Origin: Acinetobacter sp. ANC 7912
Lineage (GTDB): Bacteria; Pseudomonadota; Gammaproteobacteria; Pseudomonadales; Moraxellaceae
Assembly (NCBI RefSeq): GCF_039862785.1
Contig: NZ_CP156795.1
Coordinates: forward strand, 186,001 to 250,000
Length of the DNA: 64,000 nt
Reading direction: 5' to 3'
Shown here: positions 1 through 7,903 of the stretch, one piece after another
How the letters are laid out: each line of letters opens with the position of its first letter
Position numbering within the stretch: position 1 is the first letter of the stretch
Program-made: the position numbers and the translations under genes
Notes under the pieces: model-generated
What the model was told of the DNA's origin: nothing
Seen by the model: the letters and a program-made list of their open reading frames with translations, nothing else
Databases searched by the model: none

Positions 1-437
1 CCGACCCGGATAATTTCTCTTTCCTGTAAAATCCGCAATAATTTGACCTGCATTGGCAGGGATAGGTCACCAATTTCATCCAGGAATAGCGTGCCATTAT
101 GCGCTGCTTCGAACCAGCCGATACGCTGGCTAATTGCCCCGGTAAAAGCGCCTTTTTCATGCCCAAAAAGCTCACTTTCGGCCAGCGATTCTGTTAAGGC
201 ACCGCAGTTCACTGCGATAAAGGGACCATGGGCACGATGACTCAGATCATGAATCTGGCGTGCCACCAGCTCCTTACCGGTACCGGTTTCACCGATAATT
301 AACGCATTGGCATCACTCGGTGCAATCTGTTTGATTCGTTCCAGCAAGGCTTTAGACAACGGGTCTTCAAAGACGGTAGCAGTCGCCCGTTCATGCCGTC
401 TTGTCTGACTAATAATGGGATGTGTAAATATCGACAT
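1..437 (-). CDS. Sigma-54-dependent activator, AAA+ domain (partial, C-terminus off window)
   Basis: The first 145 residues of a bacterial enhancer-binding protein are visible. Walker A (GETGTGKE, residues 49-56), the sigma-54-contacting loop GAFTGA (96-101) and Walker B (LFLDE, 117-121) are intact. The AAA+ domain begins after only about 25 residues, so there is no N-terminal receiver, PAS or GAF domain. The activator is therefore likely controlled by its abundance or a partner, as in SfnR-type regulators of sulfone/sulfur scavenging in Pseudomonas. It is divergent from the TOBE/ABC genes and close to two monooxygenases, one with a -24/-12 promoter. That context makes it the probable activator of a sulfur-starvation regulon; the SfnR identity is inference. 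The DNA-binding HTH lies outside the window. Confidence 0.88.
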   Translation of the reverse strand, partial: MSIFTHPIISQTRRHERATATVFEDPLSKALLERIKQIAPSDANALIIGETGTGKELVARQIHDLSHRAHGPFIAVNCGALTESLAESELFGHEKGAFTGAISQRIGWFEAAHNGTLFLDEIGDLSLPMQVKLLRILQEREIIRV

Positions 438-665
438 AATTCTTATTTCAAATTATTAAAATATAGACAATCATCTATTAATTCATGACTTTTTGTAAAT
501 AATAAATCGGTCTTTAATTATCAATCTGGTATATATAGGTTTAAATAGAAAATTAATCATAAAATAAGATAAAACCAGTAGCGATAATCAAATATTAAAT
601 CAAGATAAGTATTCACTGTAAAATCTTTTATATTATGCTCATCAATAACCAAAAGGGTAAATATA

Positions 666-881
666 ATGACAATTACATCAGTTAACGTGCGTAACCAGTT
701 TAAAGGTGTTATTCAGGAAATTGTAGAAGGAAGTGTTGTTTCAGAAGTAAATGTGGAAACCAAAGCCGGCATTTTTACTTCAATTATAAGTACCCGTTCG
801 GTACAGGATCTGGATTTAAAAATCGGTTCGGAAGTGGTGGTGCTGATTAAATCAACAGAAGTGTCATTGGCAAAACTCTAG
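666..881 (+). CDS. TOBE-domain (molbindin-like) small protein
   Basis: This 71-residue protein is a single TOBE/Mop fold: an N-terminal 'SVNVRNQFKG' strand, a central 'VNVETKAGIFTSIIS' strand and the ending 'VVVLIKSTEVSLAKL', which are typical of molybdate/oxyanion-binding molbindins. The start is supported by an AAGGG ribosome site about 8 nt upstream. It lies 36 bp ahead of an SsuB/TauB-like ATPase and is probably co-transcribed with it. A molbindin beside an organosulfur-type transporter is unusual. It may sense or buffer an oxyanion, or act as a detached regulatory domain for the ATPase; neither can be shown from sequence. Confidence 0.8.
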   Translation: MTITSVNVRNQFKGVIQEIVEGSVVSEVNVETKAGIFTSIISTRSVQDLDLKIGSEVVVLIKSTEVSLAKL

Positions 882-917
882 ATCTATATCTGGATTAAAT
901 CAAAAAAGGAGTGAACG

Positions 918-1739
918 ATGACACAGCAAGATCTCGGTTCAGTGTCGATTCAACACTTATATAAAAAATATCCCTCGCAAAATAATGAAGATCTGGTGGT
1001 TTTAGAAGATATCAATTTAGATATTCAGCCGGGTGAATTCATTAGTATTGTCGGTAGCAGTGGCTGTGGTAAATCCACCTTGCTTCGCCTGTTGGTAGGT
1101 CTGGAAAATCAATATCAGGGCAATATTCTGGTGGATGGTGAAAAAGCCATTGGTACCAGCCTTAATCGCGGCATTGTCTTTCAAGATCACCGCCTGTTTC
1201 CATGGCTCAGTGTTCGGGAAAATGTACGTATTGCCTTGCATAAAAGTAACTTAACCCGCGCTGAAGAAGACAAACTGATTGATGAGCATCTGGAATTGGT
1301 TAATCTCAGCAATTTTAAAAATGCCTATCCATCACAGCTGTCTGGCGGGATGAACCAGCGTGTCGCGATTGCCCGTAGTCTGGTAAATCGTCCACAAATC
1401 CTGTTACTGGATGAGCCTTTTGGTGCACTGGATGCCTTGACTCGTCAGAATCTGCAGGATGAATTACAACGCATCTGGCAAACAGAAAAGATCACCATGA
1501 TCATTGTGACCCATGATGTGGAAGAGGCGGTTTTCTTGGGTGATCGCGTGGTGGTGATGCAACCACATCCGGGACGGATTAAACGGATAGTTGATGTACC
1601 TGTACCACATCCACGCAAGCGTGAGGATGTTCGTCTGCACAATATTAAGAACAATATTTTGCAGGACTTTAGCGATCCAAGCAAAGAGGTGCTGTTCCAG
1701 AAACCGCGACATTTTTCAGATTACCAGTTTGCCTGGTAA
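918..1739 (+). CDS. ABC transporter ATP-binding protein, SsuB/TauB (nitrate/sulfonate) type
   Basis: This 273-residue cytoplasmic ATPase subunit has Walker A GSSGCGKST (46-54), the LSGGM signature (141-145), Walker B LLLDEP (162-167) and the switch histidine H199. The stretch after Walker B ('FGALDALTR') and the 'PHPGRI' C-terminal element are typical of the NitT/TauT family that energises uptake of sulfonates, taurine, nitrate or sulfate esters. The ribosome site AAAAAGGAG lies just upstream. No permease or periplasmic binding protein is encoded in the window, and a strong terminator follows at once, so the partners must lie elsewhere, perhaps left of the window. The sulfur substrate is inferred from the adjacent monooxygenases. 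Confidence 0.88.
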   Translation: MTQQDLGSVSIQHLYKKYPSQNNEDLVVLEDINLDIQPGEFISIVGSSGCGKSTLLRLLVGLENQYQGNILVDGEKAIGTSLNRGIVFQDHRLFPWLSVRENVRIALHKSNLTRAEEDKLIDEHLELVNLSNFKNAYPSQLSGGMNQRVAIARSLVNRPQILLLDEPFGALDALTRQNLQDELQRIWQTEKITMIIVTHDVEEAVFLGDRVVVMQPHPGRIKRIVDVPVPHPRKREDVRLHNIKNNILQDFSDPSKEVLFQKPRHFSDYQFAW

Positions 1740-1754
1740 ACCTTTAAAGCTTAA

Positions 1755-1779
1755 AAAGCCTGTTAAAGCAGGCTTTTTT
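1755..1779 (+). terminator. Rho-independent terminator after the ABC ATPase
   Basis: An 8-bp stem (AAAGCCTG / CAGGCTTT) with a 6-nt loop runs into a T tract, 16 nt after the stop codon. Confidence 0.85.
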
Positions 1780-1810
1780 GTTGGGTGTATTTTTAGATAA
1801 CTGAAGCAAT

Positions 1811-1833
1811 AAAAAAATGCCCCGAAGGGCATT
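1811..1833 (-). terminator. UUCG-loop terminator of monooxygenase 1
   Basis: On the minus strand AATGCCC-TTCG-GGGCATT is followed by seven T. The same hairpin with its A/T tract recurs downstream of the paralogue at about 3460, which suggests that the duplicated unit included the terminator. Confidence 0.88.
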
Positions 1834-1847
1834 CTTCTTGCATTTGA

Positions 1848-3212
1848 TTAGGAAGCTGCCTTGTTCAGCTTGCTTTCAGTCACATACTGATTTTCAGGAC
1901 GCTTTAATCCTAAATTTTCACGTAAAGTTTTGCCTTCATATTCTGTGCGGAATAGGTCACGGCGTTGTAATTCTGGGACAATGAAATCAACAAAATCATT
2001 CAGACCGGCAGGGGTGGTTGGTGGCAGCACATTAAAGCCATCAGCTGCTTCATTTTCGAACCATTGCTGTAACTGATCTACGACCTGTTCTGGTGTACCC
2101 ACCAGCGTCCAGTGCCCACGTGCTGAAGCGATATATTGGTAAAGCTGGCGAATGCTAAAATTATGTTTACGGGCAATATCAATCATCATCTGCTGGCGGC
2201 TAGAGAAATTGATGTCAGTATCTTCCAGTTTCGGGAATGGTGCATCCAGATCATATTTCTCCAGGTTAATGCCACCTGATAGACCTGAGAGTAGAGCCAG
2301 TCCCACTTTTGGATGAATCAGACTATTCAGGAAATCATATTTTTCTTTGGCTTCTTCTTCAGTTTTGGCGACGAAAATCGAAACACCTGGCATAATTTTC
2401 AGGTCATCCGGATGGCGGCCATATTTCAGCAAACGGCTTTTTACATCGCGATAAAATTCTTGAGCATCTTCTAGCGTTTGTTGAGCTGTAAAGATCACTT
2501 CAGCATATTTTCCTGCCAGTTCACGGCCATTCTCGGATTGACCCGCTTGAACAATCACAGGATAACCCTGCGGTGGGCGAGAAACATTCAGAGGCCCCTG
2601 TACATTGAAATGCTTCCCTTTATGTAATGGCTCATGCACCTTATCTGCCTGGAAGAACTGCCCAGTTTCCTTGTTATAGATAAAGGCATCATCTTCCCAA
2701 GAATCCCAGAGTTTTTGCGTGACTTCAATAAACTCATCGGCACGTTCATAACGCACTTTTGGCTCGGGATGTTGTTCCAAACCAAAGTTGCGTGCAGTAT
2801 CAGCCGATGCAGTGGTGACCACATTCCATGCTGCACGGCCTTTAGAAATATGATCTAAGGATGCAAATTTACGTGCCAGAATATAGGGATCTTCATAAGT
2901 GGTCGATGCTGTAGCGATAAAGCCCAAGTTTTTGGTTGCCACAGAGAGAGCCGCAAAGAGTGTTACCGGTTCAAAGCCAACGCCTTTATCACCCAGACCA
3001 AGTTGGCCTTCTACTGCTGATCCCCAACGGACTGAAAGGCCATCTGCCAAGAAATAGGCATCAAACAAGCCCCGCTCAGCGGTTTTTGCCAACTCGATAA
3101 TGTAGTCGATATTGAGATGATCCTGCGGACGTGATTCCGGATGACGCCAGCCAGCGGCATGCTGGGCAGTTGCGGGAATAAAAGCACCGAGTTTAATTTG
3201 ACGTTTTGCCAT
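1848..3212 (-). CDS. FMN-dependent monooxygenase, NtaA/SnaA/DszA family (copy 1)
   Basis: This 454-residue LLM-class flavin monooxygenase uses FMNH2 supplied by a separate reductase (none is encoded nearby) and O2 to cleave C-S or C-N bonds. Family hallmarks are the N-terminal 'LGAFIPATAQHAAGWRHPES' block, 'DAYFLADGLSVRWG', 'AAWNVVTTASADTARNFG' and 'PVIVQAGQS'. I start at 3212 (MAKRQIKL, after AAGGAAACAG) rather than at the in-frame Met at 3242. The start matches the paralogue (MAERKIRL), and the sigma-54 promoter would begin transcription at about 3244. Very close in sequence to the gene at 3500-4870 but separately promoted. The substrate is unknown; sulfones, sulfonates or thioethers fit the neighbourhood. 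Confidence 0.9.
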   Translation of the reverse strand: MAKRQIKLGAFIPATAQHAAGWRHPESRPQDHLNIDYIIELAKTAERGLFDAYFLADGLSVRWGSAVEGQLGLGDKGVGFEPVTLFAALSVATKNLGFIATASTTYEDPYILARKFASLDHISKGRAAWNVVTTASADTARNFGLEQHPEPKVRYERADEFIEVTQKLWDSWEDDAFIYNKETGQFFQADKVHEPLHKGKHFNVQGPLNVSRPPQGYPVIVQAGQSENGRELAGKYAEVIFTAQQTLEDAQEFYRDVKSRLLKYGRHPDDLKIMPGVSIFVAKTEEEAKEKYDFLNSLIHPKVGLALLSGLSGGINLEKYDLDAPFPKLEDTDINFSSRQQMMIDIARKHNFSIRQLYQYIASARGHWTLVGTPEQVVDQLQQWFENEAADGFNVLPPTTPAGLNDFVDFIVPELQRRDLFRTEYEGKTLRENLGLKRPENQYVTESKLNKAAS

Positions 3213-3254
3213 GTCTGTTTCCTTATCTATGGATTTTTTCATCGAATAGACAAG

Positions 3255-3270
3255 AACAATTACTGTGCCA
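3255..3270 (-). promoter_or_regulatory. Candidate sigma-54 (-24/-12) promoter of monooxygenase 1
   Basis: On the minus strand the sequence is TGGCACAGTAATTGTT. The -24 element TGGCAC is exact and the -12 element TTGTT differs from TTGCW by one base, at the canonical spacing. The predicted transcript starts at about 3244, leaving a 5' leader of about 32 nt before the ATG at 3212. An enhancer-binding protein for sigma-54 lies at the left end of the window. No such element was found ahead of the second monooxygenase. Confidence 0.7.
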
Positions 3271-3358
3271 AATAATTTTAATAATTAAAACAATAACATA
3301 AAATACACAATATTTTTATGTGTTTAAAAATCAGCAAGATTTTATGATGAGTGCTGGA

Positions 3359-3382
3359 AAATCTACAGCAGTAAATCTGCAG
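3359..3382 (-). promoter_or_regulatory. Candidate activator-binding direct repeats
   Basis: On the minus strand CTGCAGATTT (3373-3382) and CTGTAGATTT (3359-3368) are direct repeats 14 bp apart. They lie about 115-138 bp upstream of the predicted sigma-54 start, the usual place for an enhancer. The link to the activator at 1-437 is inference. Confidence 0.4.
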
Positions 3383-3459
3383 TGCTTATCTCAAAGCAGC
3401 TATTTTTAGATAAGGTGATTTAAGGCAGATATTCAGGCACAAAAAAATGATTAAGAAAT

Positions 3460-3487
3460 AAAAAAATGCCCCGAAGGGCATTTTTTA
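3460..3487. terminator. Bidirectional UUCG-loop terminator of monooxygenase 2
   Basis: AATGCCC-CGAA-GGGCATT is flanked by an A tract on the left and a T tract on the right. Read on the minus strand it terminates the gene ending at 3500. It is the same hairpin as at 1811-1833. Confidence 0.88.
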
Positions 3488-3499
3488 TAAGTAATGGAT

Positions 3500-4870
3500 T
3501 TAAGAGGCTACAGCAGTATTCCGTTGTGCTAGTACATACTGGTTTTCTGGTCGCTTTAAGCCTAAGTTCTCACGCAAAGTGGTTCCTTCATATTCAGTCC
3601 GGAAAAGACCACGACGTTGCAGTTCCGGCACAATTAAGTCGACAAAGTCATTCAGACCAGCTGGCGTACTTGGAGGAAGGATATTAAACCCATCAGCCGC
3701 TTCATGTTCAAACCATTCTTGCAGCTGATCCACGATCTGCTCAGGTGTGCCGACCAGCGTCCAGTGACCGCGTGCAGAAGCCACATATTCATACAGCTGT
3801 CGAATAGTAAAATGATGCTTACGGGCAATCTCAATCATCATCTGCTGGCGGCTGCCAAAATCAATCAGCTTTTCATCTAGTTCCGGGAATGGCTGATCCA
3901 GATCGTACTGTTCCAGATCAATTCCGCCTGCCAGGCCAGAAAGCAGACCCAGACCGACTTGCGGATGAATCAGGCTATTGAGCAGATCGTATTTTTCCTG
4001 CGCTTCTTCTGCAGTTTTGGCTACAAAAATCGAAACACCTGGCATAATTTTCAGGTCATCAGCATGACGACCATATTTGGCCAGACGACCTTTGACATCG
4101 CGGTAGAAGGCTTGGGCATCTTCCAAGGATTGTTGTGCAGTAAAAATTACTTCGGCAAATTTCGCTGCCAGTTCACGGCCATCTTCAGACTGACCAGCCT
4201 GTACAATTACGGGATAACCTTGTGGCGGGCGTGGCACATTCAGTGCGCCTTGGACCTCAAAGAATTTACCTTTGTGCTGTGGCTCATGGAATTTTTCGGG
4301 CTGGAAAAACTGTCCTGAATCCTTGTCATATATAAAAGCATCATCTTCCCAGGAATCCCAGAGTTTCTGCACCACTTCAATAAATTCATGTGCCTGAGCA
4401 TAACGGGTCTTGGCATCTGGATGTTCAGACAGGCCAAAATTACGCGCTACCTGCTTGGAGGCCGTAGTCACCACATTCCATGCTGCGCGGCCTTTAGAAA
4501 TATGATCCAGTGAGGCATATTTACGTGCCAGCGTATAAGGATGTTCATAGGTGGTCGATGCAGTTGCCACAAAGCCGATATGTTTGGTCACGGCAGATAG
4601 CGCTGCGAACAGGGTCACTGGTTCAAAGCCCGTGTCTTTATCGCCCAAGCTCCAGCCTTTGCTGGTCACTGAACCCCAATCGCCACGAACTGCCAGGGTA
4701 TCAGCCAGAAAATAGGCATCAAACAGACCTCGCTCTGCGGTTTTGACCAGTTCAATGGCATAGTCGATATTAAGATGATCCTGCGGACGTGATTCTGGAT
4801 GACGCCAGCCAGCAGCATGTTGAGAGGTGGTTGGGATAAAAGCACCGAGACGGATTTTACGTTCAGCCAT
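3500..4870 (-). CDS. FMN-dependent monooxygenase, NtaA/SnaA/DszA family (copy 2)
   Basis: This 456-residue paralogue of the 1848-3212 protein is collinear along its whole length, with shared blocks 'HAAGWRHPESRPQDHLNIDY', 'RAAWNVVTTAS', 'GYPVIVQAGQSE' and 'LREN LGLKRPENQYV'. It differs most around residues 60-75 ('VRGDWGSVTSKGWSLGDKD'), where it has a short insertion near the likely active-site entrance, and at the extreme C-terminus. The start ATG is the first in frame and aligns with copy 1. It belongs to the two-component FMNH2-dependent monooxygenases used to obtain sulfur from organosulfur compounds. Its upstream region has no -24/-12 element but holds a perfect inverted repeat at 4948-4970, so the two copies are probably regulated differently. 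Confidence 0.9.
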   Translation of the reverse strand: MAERKIRLGAFIPTTSQHAAGWRHPESRPQDHLNIDYAIELVKTAERGLFDAYFLADTLAVRGDWGSVTSKGWSLGDKDTGFEPVTLFAALSAVTKHIGFVATASTTYEHPYTLARKYASLDHISKGRAAWNVVTTASKQVARNFGLSEHPDAKTRYAQAHEFIEVVQKLWDSWEDDAFIYDKDSGQFFQPEKFHEPQHKGKFFEVQGALNVPRPPQGYPVIVQAGQSEDGRELAAKFAEVIFTAQQSLEDAQAFYRDVKGRLAKYGRHADDLKIMPGVSIFVAKTAEEAQEKYDLLNSLIHPQVGLGLLSGLAGGIDLEQYDLDQPFPELDEKLIDFGSRQQMMIEIARKHHFTIRQLYEYVASARGHWTLVGTPEQIVDQLQEWFEHEAADGFNILPPSTPAGLNDFVDLIVPELQRRGLFRTEYEGTTLRENLGLKRPENQYVLAQRNTAVAS

Positions 4871-4947
4871 GAGAAAAACCTTGTGTTTTTTATGTTGTGA
4901 GCTGGTTATAACAAGGAATTTTCAGGGGTTAAAATACGATAAAATTA

Positions 4948-4970
4948 AATCCATATAAAAAATATGGATT
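4948..4970. repeat. Perfect inverted repeat upstream of monooxygenase 2
   Basis: AATCCATAT, five A, then ATATGGATT: two 9-bp arms about 80-100 bp upstream of the start codon at 4870. The low GC and missing T tract argue against a terminator, so an operator is more likely. The binding protein is unknown. Confidence 0.4.
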
Positions 4971-5034
4971 AACCAGAAAATACGCCATTCACAAGTTTTT
5001 CACTCGGTTTTATTTTCTTATGAAAGGCTGAAAA

Positions 5035-6399
5035 TTACACCAGTGCCTTAATGGTTTTTTTCTTCCAGACGAACTGATAATACAGTCCTTGCAGGATGCA
5101 TAGACAGACAAAAGCCAGGGCATAGCCATACCAGATGCCTTTTAAGCCCCACCATTGACTAAATATATAGGCAGCCGGGATTTCAATTCCCAAGATAGTG
5201 ACAATATTAATGACCATCGGAATATTCACTGTGCCACTGGCTCGCATAATCGAGGCAAAAATGGCACTGCCACCAAAGAACAGAATGGACCACAGCACGA
5301 TAAACAGCAGTTGCTGACCGAGCACCACCACATTTGGATCGGTGATAAACAGCGCCATCAGATATTTTGAGAACAGATAGGCCAGTATCACTAAGCTGCC
5401 GGTAAACAGGATATTCATGCTCATGGCGGTACGGGTGACTTTATTCAGCAGCTCATTTTTACCGGCACCAATGGCTTGTGCTGCAAATACCGAAGCTGCA
5501 ATAGCAATGGAAAGGGCAGGGAACTGGATGTAGTTCAGTACCTGATTGACCGCACCATAGGCGGCTGTGGCTTCAGCCCCATAACGGTTAACCATGCCAA
5601 CGATCACCAGACCGGCTGCGGAGGTGGTGATCATCTGTACCCCGGTTGGAATGCCCAAACGCAGAATGATCAGGCTTAAGCCGGGATGGTGACGAATATT
5701 TTTCAGTAAAGCCCAATCGGGTTTGAGCGGATGTTTTCTATAATTTAAATACAGAACTAAAAATAATAGAACCGCCAGATTCCCGAGAATGGTGGCAATC
5801 GCCGGCGAGATAATCCCCATTTTCGGAAAACCCAAATAACCCGCGATCAGGATCGGCGTAACGATCAGGCCGATACCAATGGTCAAGGCGGAGGCAAACA
5901 GTGGTGTAGTGCTATCCCCGACACCACGCAAAATTGAGGTAAAAATAATATAAATAAAAATCAGGGGGCTACCTGCTAGCATCCATTGTACATAAGGCAC
6001 CGACAGGTGCATCACATTCGGATCGGTACCCAGCAGCAACAGAATCTGCTCGGCAAAAATCACCCCGAACAGTGCAATCAAACTACCGCCAATCAGGGTC
6101 ATGAAAAGGGTGGAACCTACCACACAGCGAACCTTTTCCAAATTTTTGGCACCCCAGGCCTGTCCGACCAGCACCGTCGAACCAGCAGACAGTCCAATCA
6201 CAAAGGCCATTAAACAGAACAGGATCGGGAAAAATACCGCCACAGCCGCAATGGCATTCACGCCCAGCATCTGCCCAACAAAAATCGTATTAATGGTTCC
6301 CGACAGGCTTTGCAGGATATTGGTTACGATCAGTGGCAGCAGGAAAACAAAAAAGGATTTCCATAAATTCTGCTGCTGAACCAATGCGTGCTTAGCCAT
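5035..6399 (-). CDS. MATE-family multidrug/toxin exporter
   Basis: This 454-residue inner-membrane protein has about 12 hydrophobic segments in two homologous halves. The first TM region ('FLLPLIVTNILQSLSGTINT IFVGQMLG') and the block 'SAGSTVLVGQAWGAKNLEKV' are characteristic of MATE/NorM-DinF proteins, which export cationic drugs or metabolites in exchange for H+ or Na+. The second half repeats the pattern ('ALSIAIAASVFAAQAIGAGK'). It does not resemble AbeM at the N-terminus, so the substrate is not assigned. It is downstream of the aminotransferase on the same strand but separated by a terminator. Confidence 0.9.
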   Translation of the reverse strand: MAKHALVQQQNLWKSFFVFLLPLIVTNILQSLSGTINTIFVGQMLGVNAIAAVAVFFPILFCLMAFVIGLSAGSTVLVGQAWGAKNLEKVRCVVGSTLFMTLIGGSLIALFGVIFAEQILLLLGTDPNVMHLSVPYVQWMLAGSPLIFIYIIFTSILRGVGDSTTPLFASALTIGIGLIVTPILIAGYLGFPKMGIISPAIATILGNLAVLLFLVLYLNYRKHPLKPDWALLKNIRHHPGLSLIILRLGIPTGVQMITTSAAGLVIVGMVNRYGAEATAAYGAVNQVLNYIQFPALSIAIAASVFAAQAIGAGKNELLNKVTRTAMSMNILFTGSLVILAYLFSKYLMALFITDPNVVVLGQQLLFIVLWSILFFGGSAIFASIMRASGTVNIPMVINIVTILGIEIPAAYIFSQWWGLKGIWYGYALAFVCLCILQGLYYQFVWKKKTIKALV

Positions 6400-6460
6400 G
6401 TGTTGTCCTGTAGTGGAAGATGAGGTCTATCAAAGAAACCTGATTATCGGAAATTTGTAC

Positions 6461-6493
6461 AAAAAAAGCCTTAGCTTTTAAGTAACTAAGGCT
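6461..6493 (-). terminator. Terminator after the aminotransferase
   Basis: On the minus strand AGCCTTAG / CTAAGGCT (8-bp stem, 11-nt loop) is followed by seven T. Confidence 0.8.
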
Positions 6494-6523
6494 GATTCTA
6501 TGTAAATATTTAAAATTTTAAAC

Positions 6524-7678
6524 CTAGACTTTTGACAGAATTTCGCCGGCTTGCAGCAAGGTTTGTTCCTGTTTGGCAAAGCAGAAACGCAGCAAACGCA
6601 GGTCTTTCGGTGGCTGTTGATAGAACACGGATATTGGAATTGTGACAATGCCATGTTCATGTGCCAGATACTGGCACATCTCCACATCTTCCAGATCAGG
6701 ACGGATGGCACTGTAGTCCAGATTCTGGAAATAGGTACCGTGCGACGGTGTCCATTTGAAACGTGAATGCTGAATAGAAGAGTTAAACAGATCCCGCTTG
6801 GCCTGATAAAAAGCAGAGAGTTGTGGAATATGTTCCGGATGCTGCTGTAAATATTCAGCTAAGGCGACCTGTACTGGGGTGACTCCGCAGAAGCTGGCAA
6901 ACTGATACACCTGACGGAACATTTTCATCAGTGCCGGTGCAGCGACACAAAAACCAGTTTTCCAGCCAGTGACATGGAAGGTTTTACCAAAGGAGCCCAC
7001 CACAAAACTACGCTCACGCAATTCCGGGAAAGATAGGGCAGAATAATGCTGGATGCCATCAAACACCAGATGCTCATAAACTTCATCGGAAAGCACTACA
7101 ATATTGCGATTCCGGATCAGTTCAATCAGCTGTTGCCAGTCCTGTCTCGACCAGACACTACCAGTGGGATTATGTGGTGTATTTACAATAATCATCCGGG
7201 TGCGGCCATTGATCGCCTCTTTCACCTGATCCCAGTCTACGGAGAAATCCGGATGTTGTAGCGCAATATGAACCGGCTTGGCACCGACCAGCTGGACAGT
7301 TGGCGCATAGCTGTCATAGCTTGGATCAAAAATAATGACTTCTTCACCAGCACGAACCACCGCCTGAATGGCACAGAAAATGGCAATGGTGGCACCTGGG
7401 GTGATGGTAATTTCCTGTGTTGGATCTAAAGCCAGTTGATCGCGCTGTGTATACAGATCTGCTACCAGCGCCCGTAACACTGGTAGACCATCTCCCGGTG
7501 CATACTGGTTAAATCCAGCGCTACTTGCCCGTCCTAAAGCTTCAATCAGTTCAGGCGGTGCTGGAAAATCCGGAAATCCCTGGGAAAGATTCAGTGCCCC
7601 GAGTTGTTGCGCCAAGGCAGACATGGTGCTGAAAATCGTTACCCCGAGGTCGGGCAGTTTGGACTGGAGATCAAGCAT
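6524..7678 (-). CDS. PLP aminotransferase, methionine aminotransferase (YbdL) type
   Basis: This 384-residue class I fold-type aminotransferase shows 'GFPDFPAPPELIEAL' near the N-terminus, 'NTPHNPTG' (166-173), 'LSDEVYEHL' (197-205, with the PLP-contacting Asp and Tyr) and the Schiff-base lysine K232 in 'SFGKTFHVTGWK'. This pattern matches YbdL/methionine (kynurenine-type) aminotransferases, which move the amino group of methionine or aromatic amino acids to a 2-oxo acid. It is probably monocistronic, with a terminator at 6461-6493. A role in methionine salvage would suit the sulfur genes nearby, but substrate preference cannot be read from sequence. Confidence 0.87.
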   Translation of the reverse strand: MLDLQSKLPDLGVTIFSTMSALAQQLGALNLSQGFPDFPAPPELIEALGRASSAGFNQYAPGDGLPVLRALVADLYTQRDQLALDPTQEITITPGATIAIFCAIQAVVRAGEEVIIFDPSYDSYAPTVQLVGAKPVHIALQHPDFSVDWDQVKEAINGRTRMIIVNTPHNPTGSVWSRQDWQQLIELIRNRNIVVLSDEVYEHLVFDGIQHYSALSFPELRERSFVVGSFGKTFHVTGWKTGFCVAAPALMKMFRQVYQFASFCGVTPVQVALAEYLQQHPEHIPQLSAFYQAKRDLFNSSIQHSRFKWTPSHGTYFQNLDYSAIRPDLEDVEMCQYLAHEHGIVTIPISVFYQQPPKDLRLLRFCFAKQEQTLLQAGEILSKV

Positions 7679-7863
7679 GTCACAGTGCTCTTTGGTGGAT
7701 ATAACAGGGAAGTTTAACAGTAACGACGTTCAGTGATGATCATGAATAACAGAAATTATTCATAATTTTAGTGATAAAACAGCGGGATAATTTGGGAAGT
7801 GATTTATTTTATAGCGTGAAAAAGTGAAGATTTACGTCAAAATTTGTACTAAAAATACATTAT

Positions 7864-7891
7864 AAAAAAAGCCGACTTGCGCCGGCTTTTT
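7864..7891 (-). terminator. Terminator of the DyP peroxidase gene
   Basis: AAGCCG / CGGCTT stem with an 8-nt loop. On the minus strand it is followed by seven T, 13 nt beyond the stop codon at 7904. Confidence 0.75.
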
Positions 7892-7903
7892 CATTTTTTA
7901 TGT

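Noticed and set aside
43..240. Plus-strand 65-codon frame opposite the sigma-54 activator
   Set aside because: It is antisense to a clearly conserved AAA+ domain and has no ribosome site.
636..651. Possible minus-strand -24/-12 element facing the activator gene (TGG ... GAGCA)
   Set aside because: Only the GG and GC dinucleotides and spacing fit; the rest of -24 is TGGTTA. It is too weak to support, with an AT-rich leader of about 190 nt to the gene.
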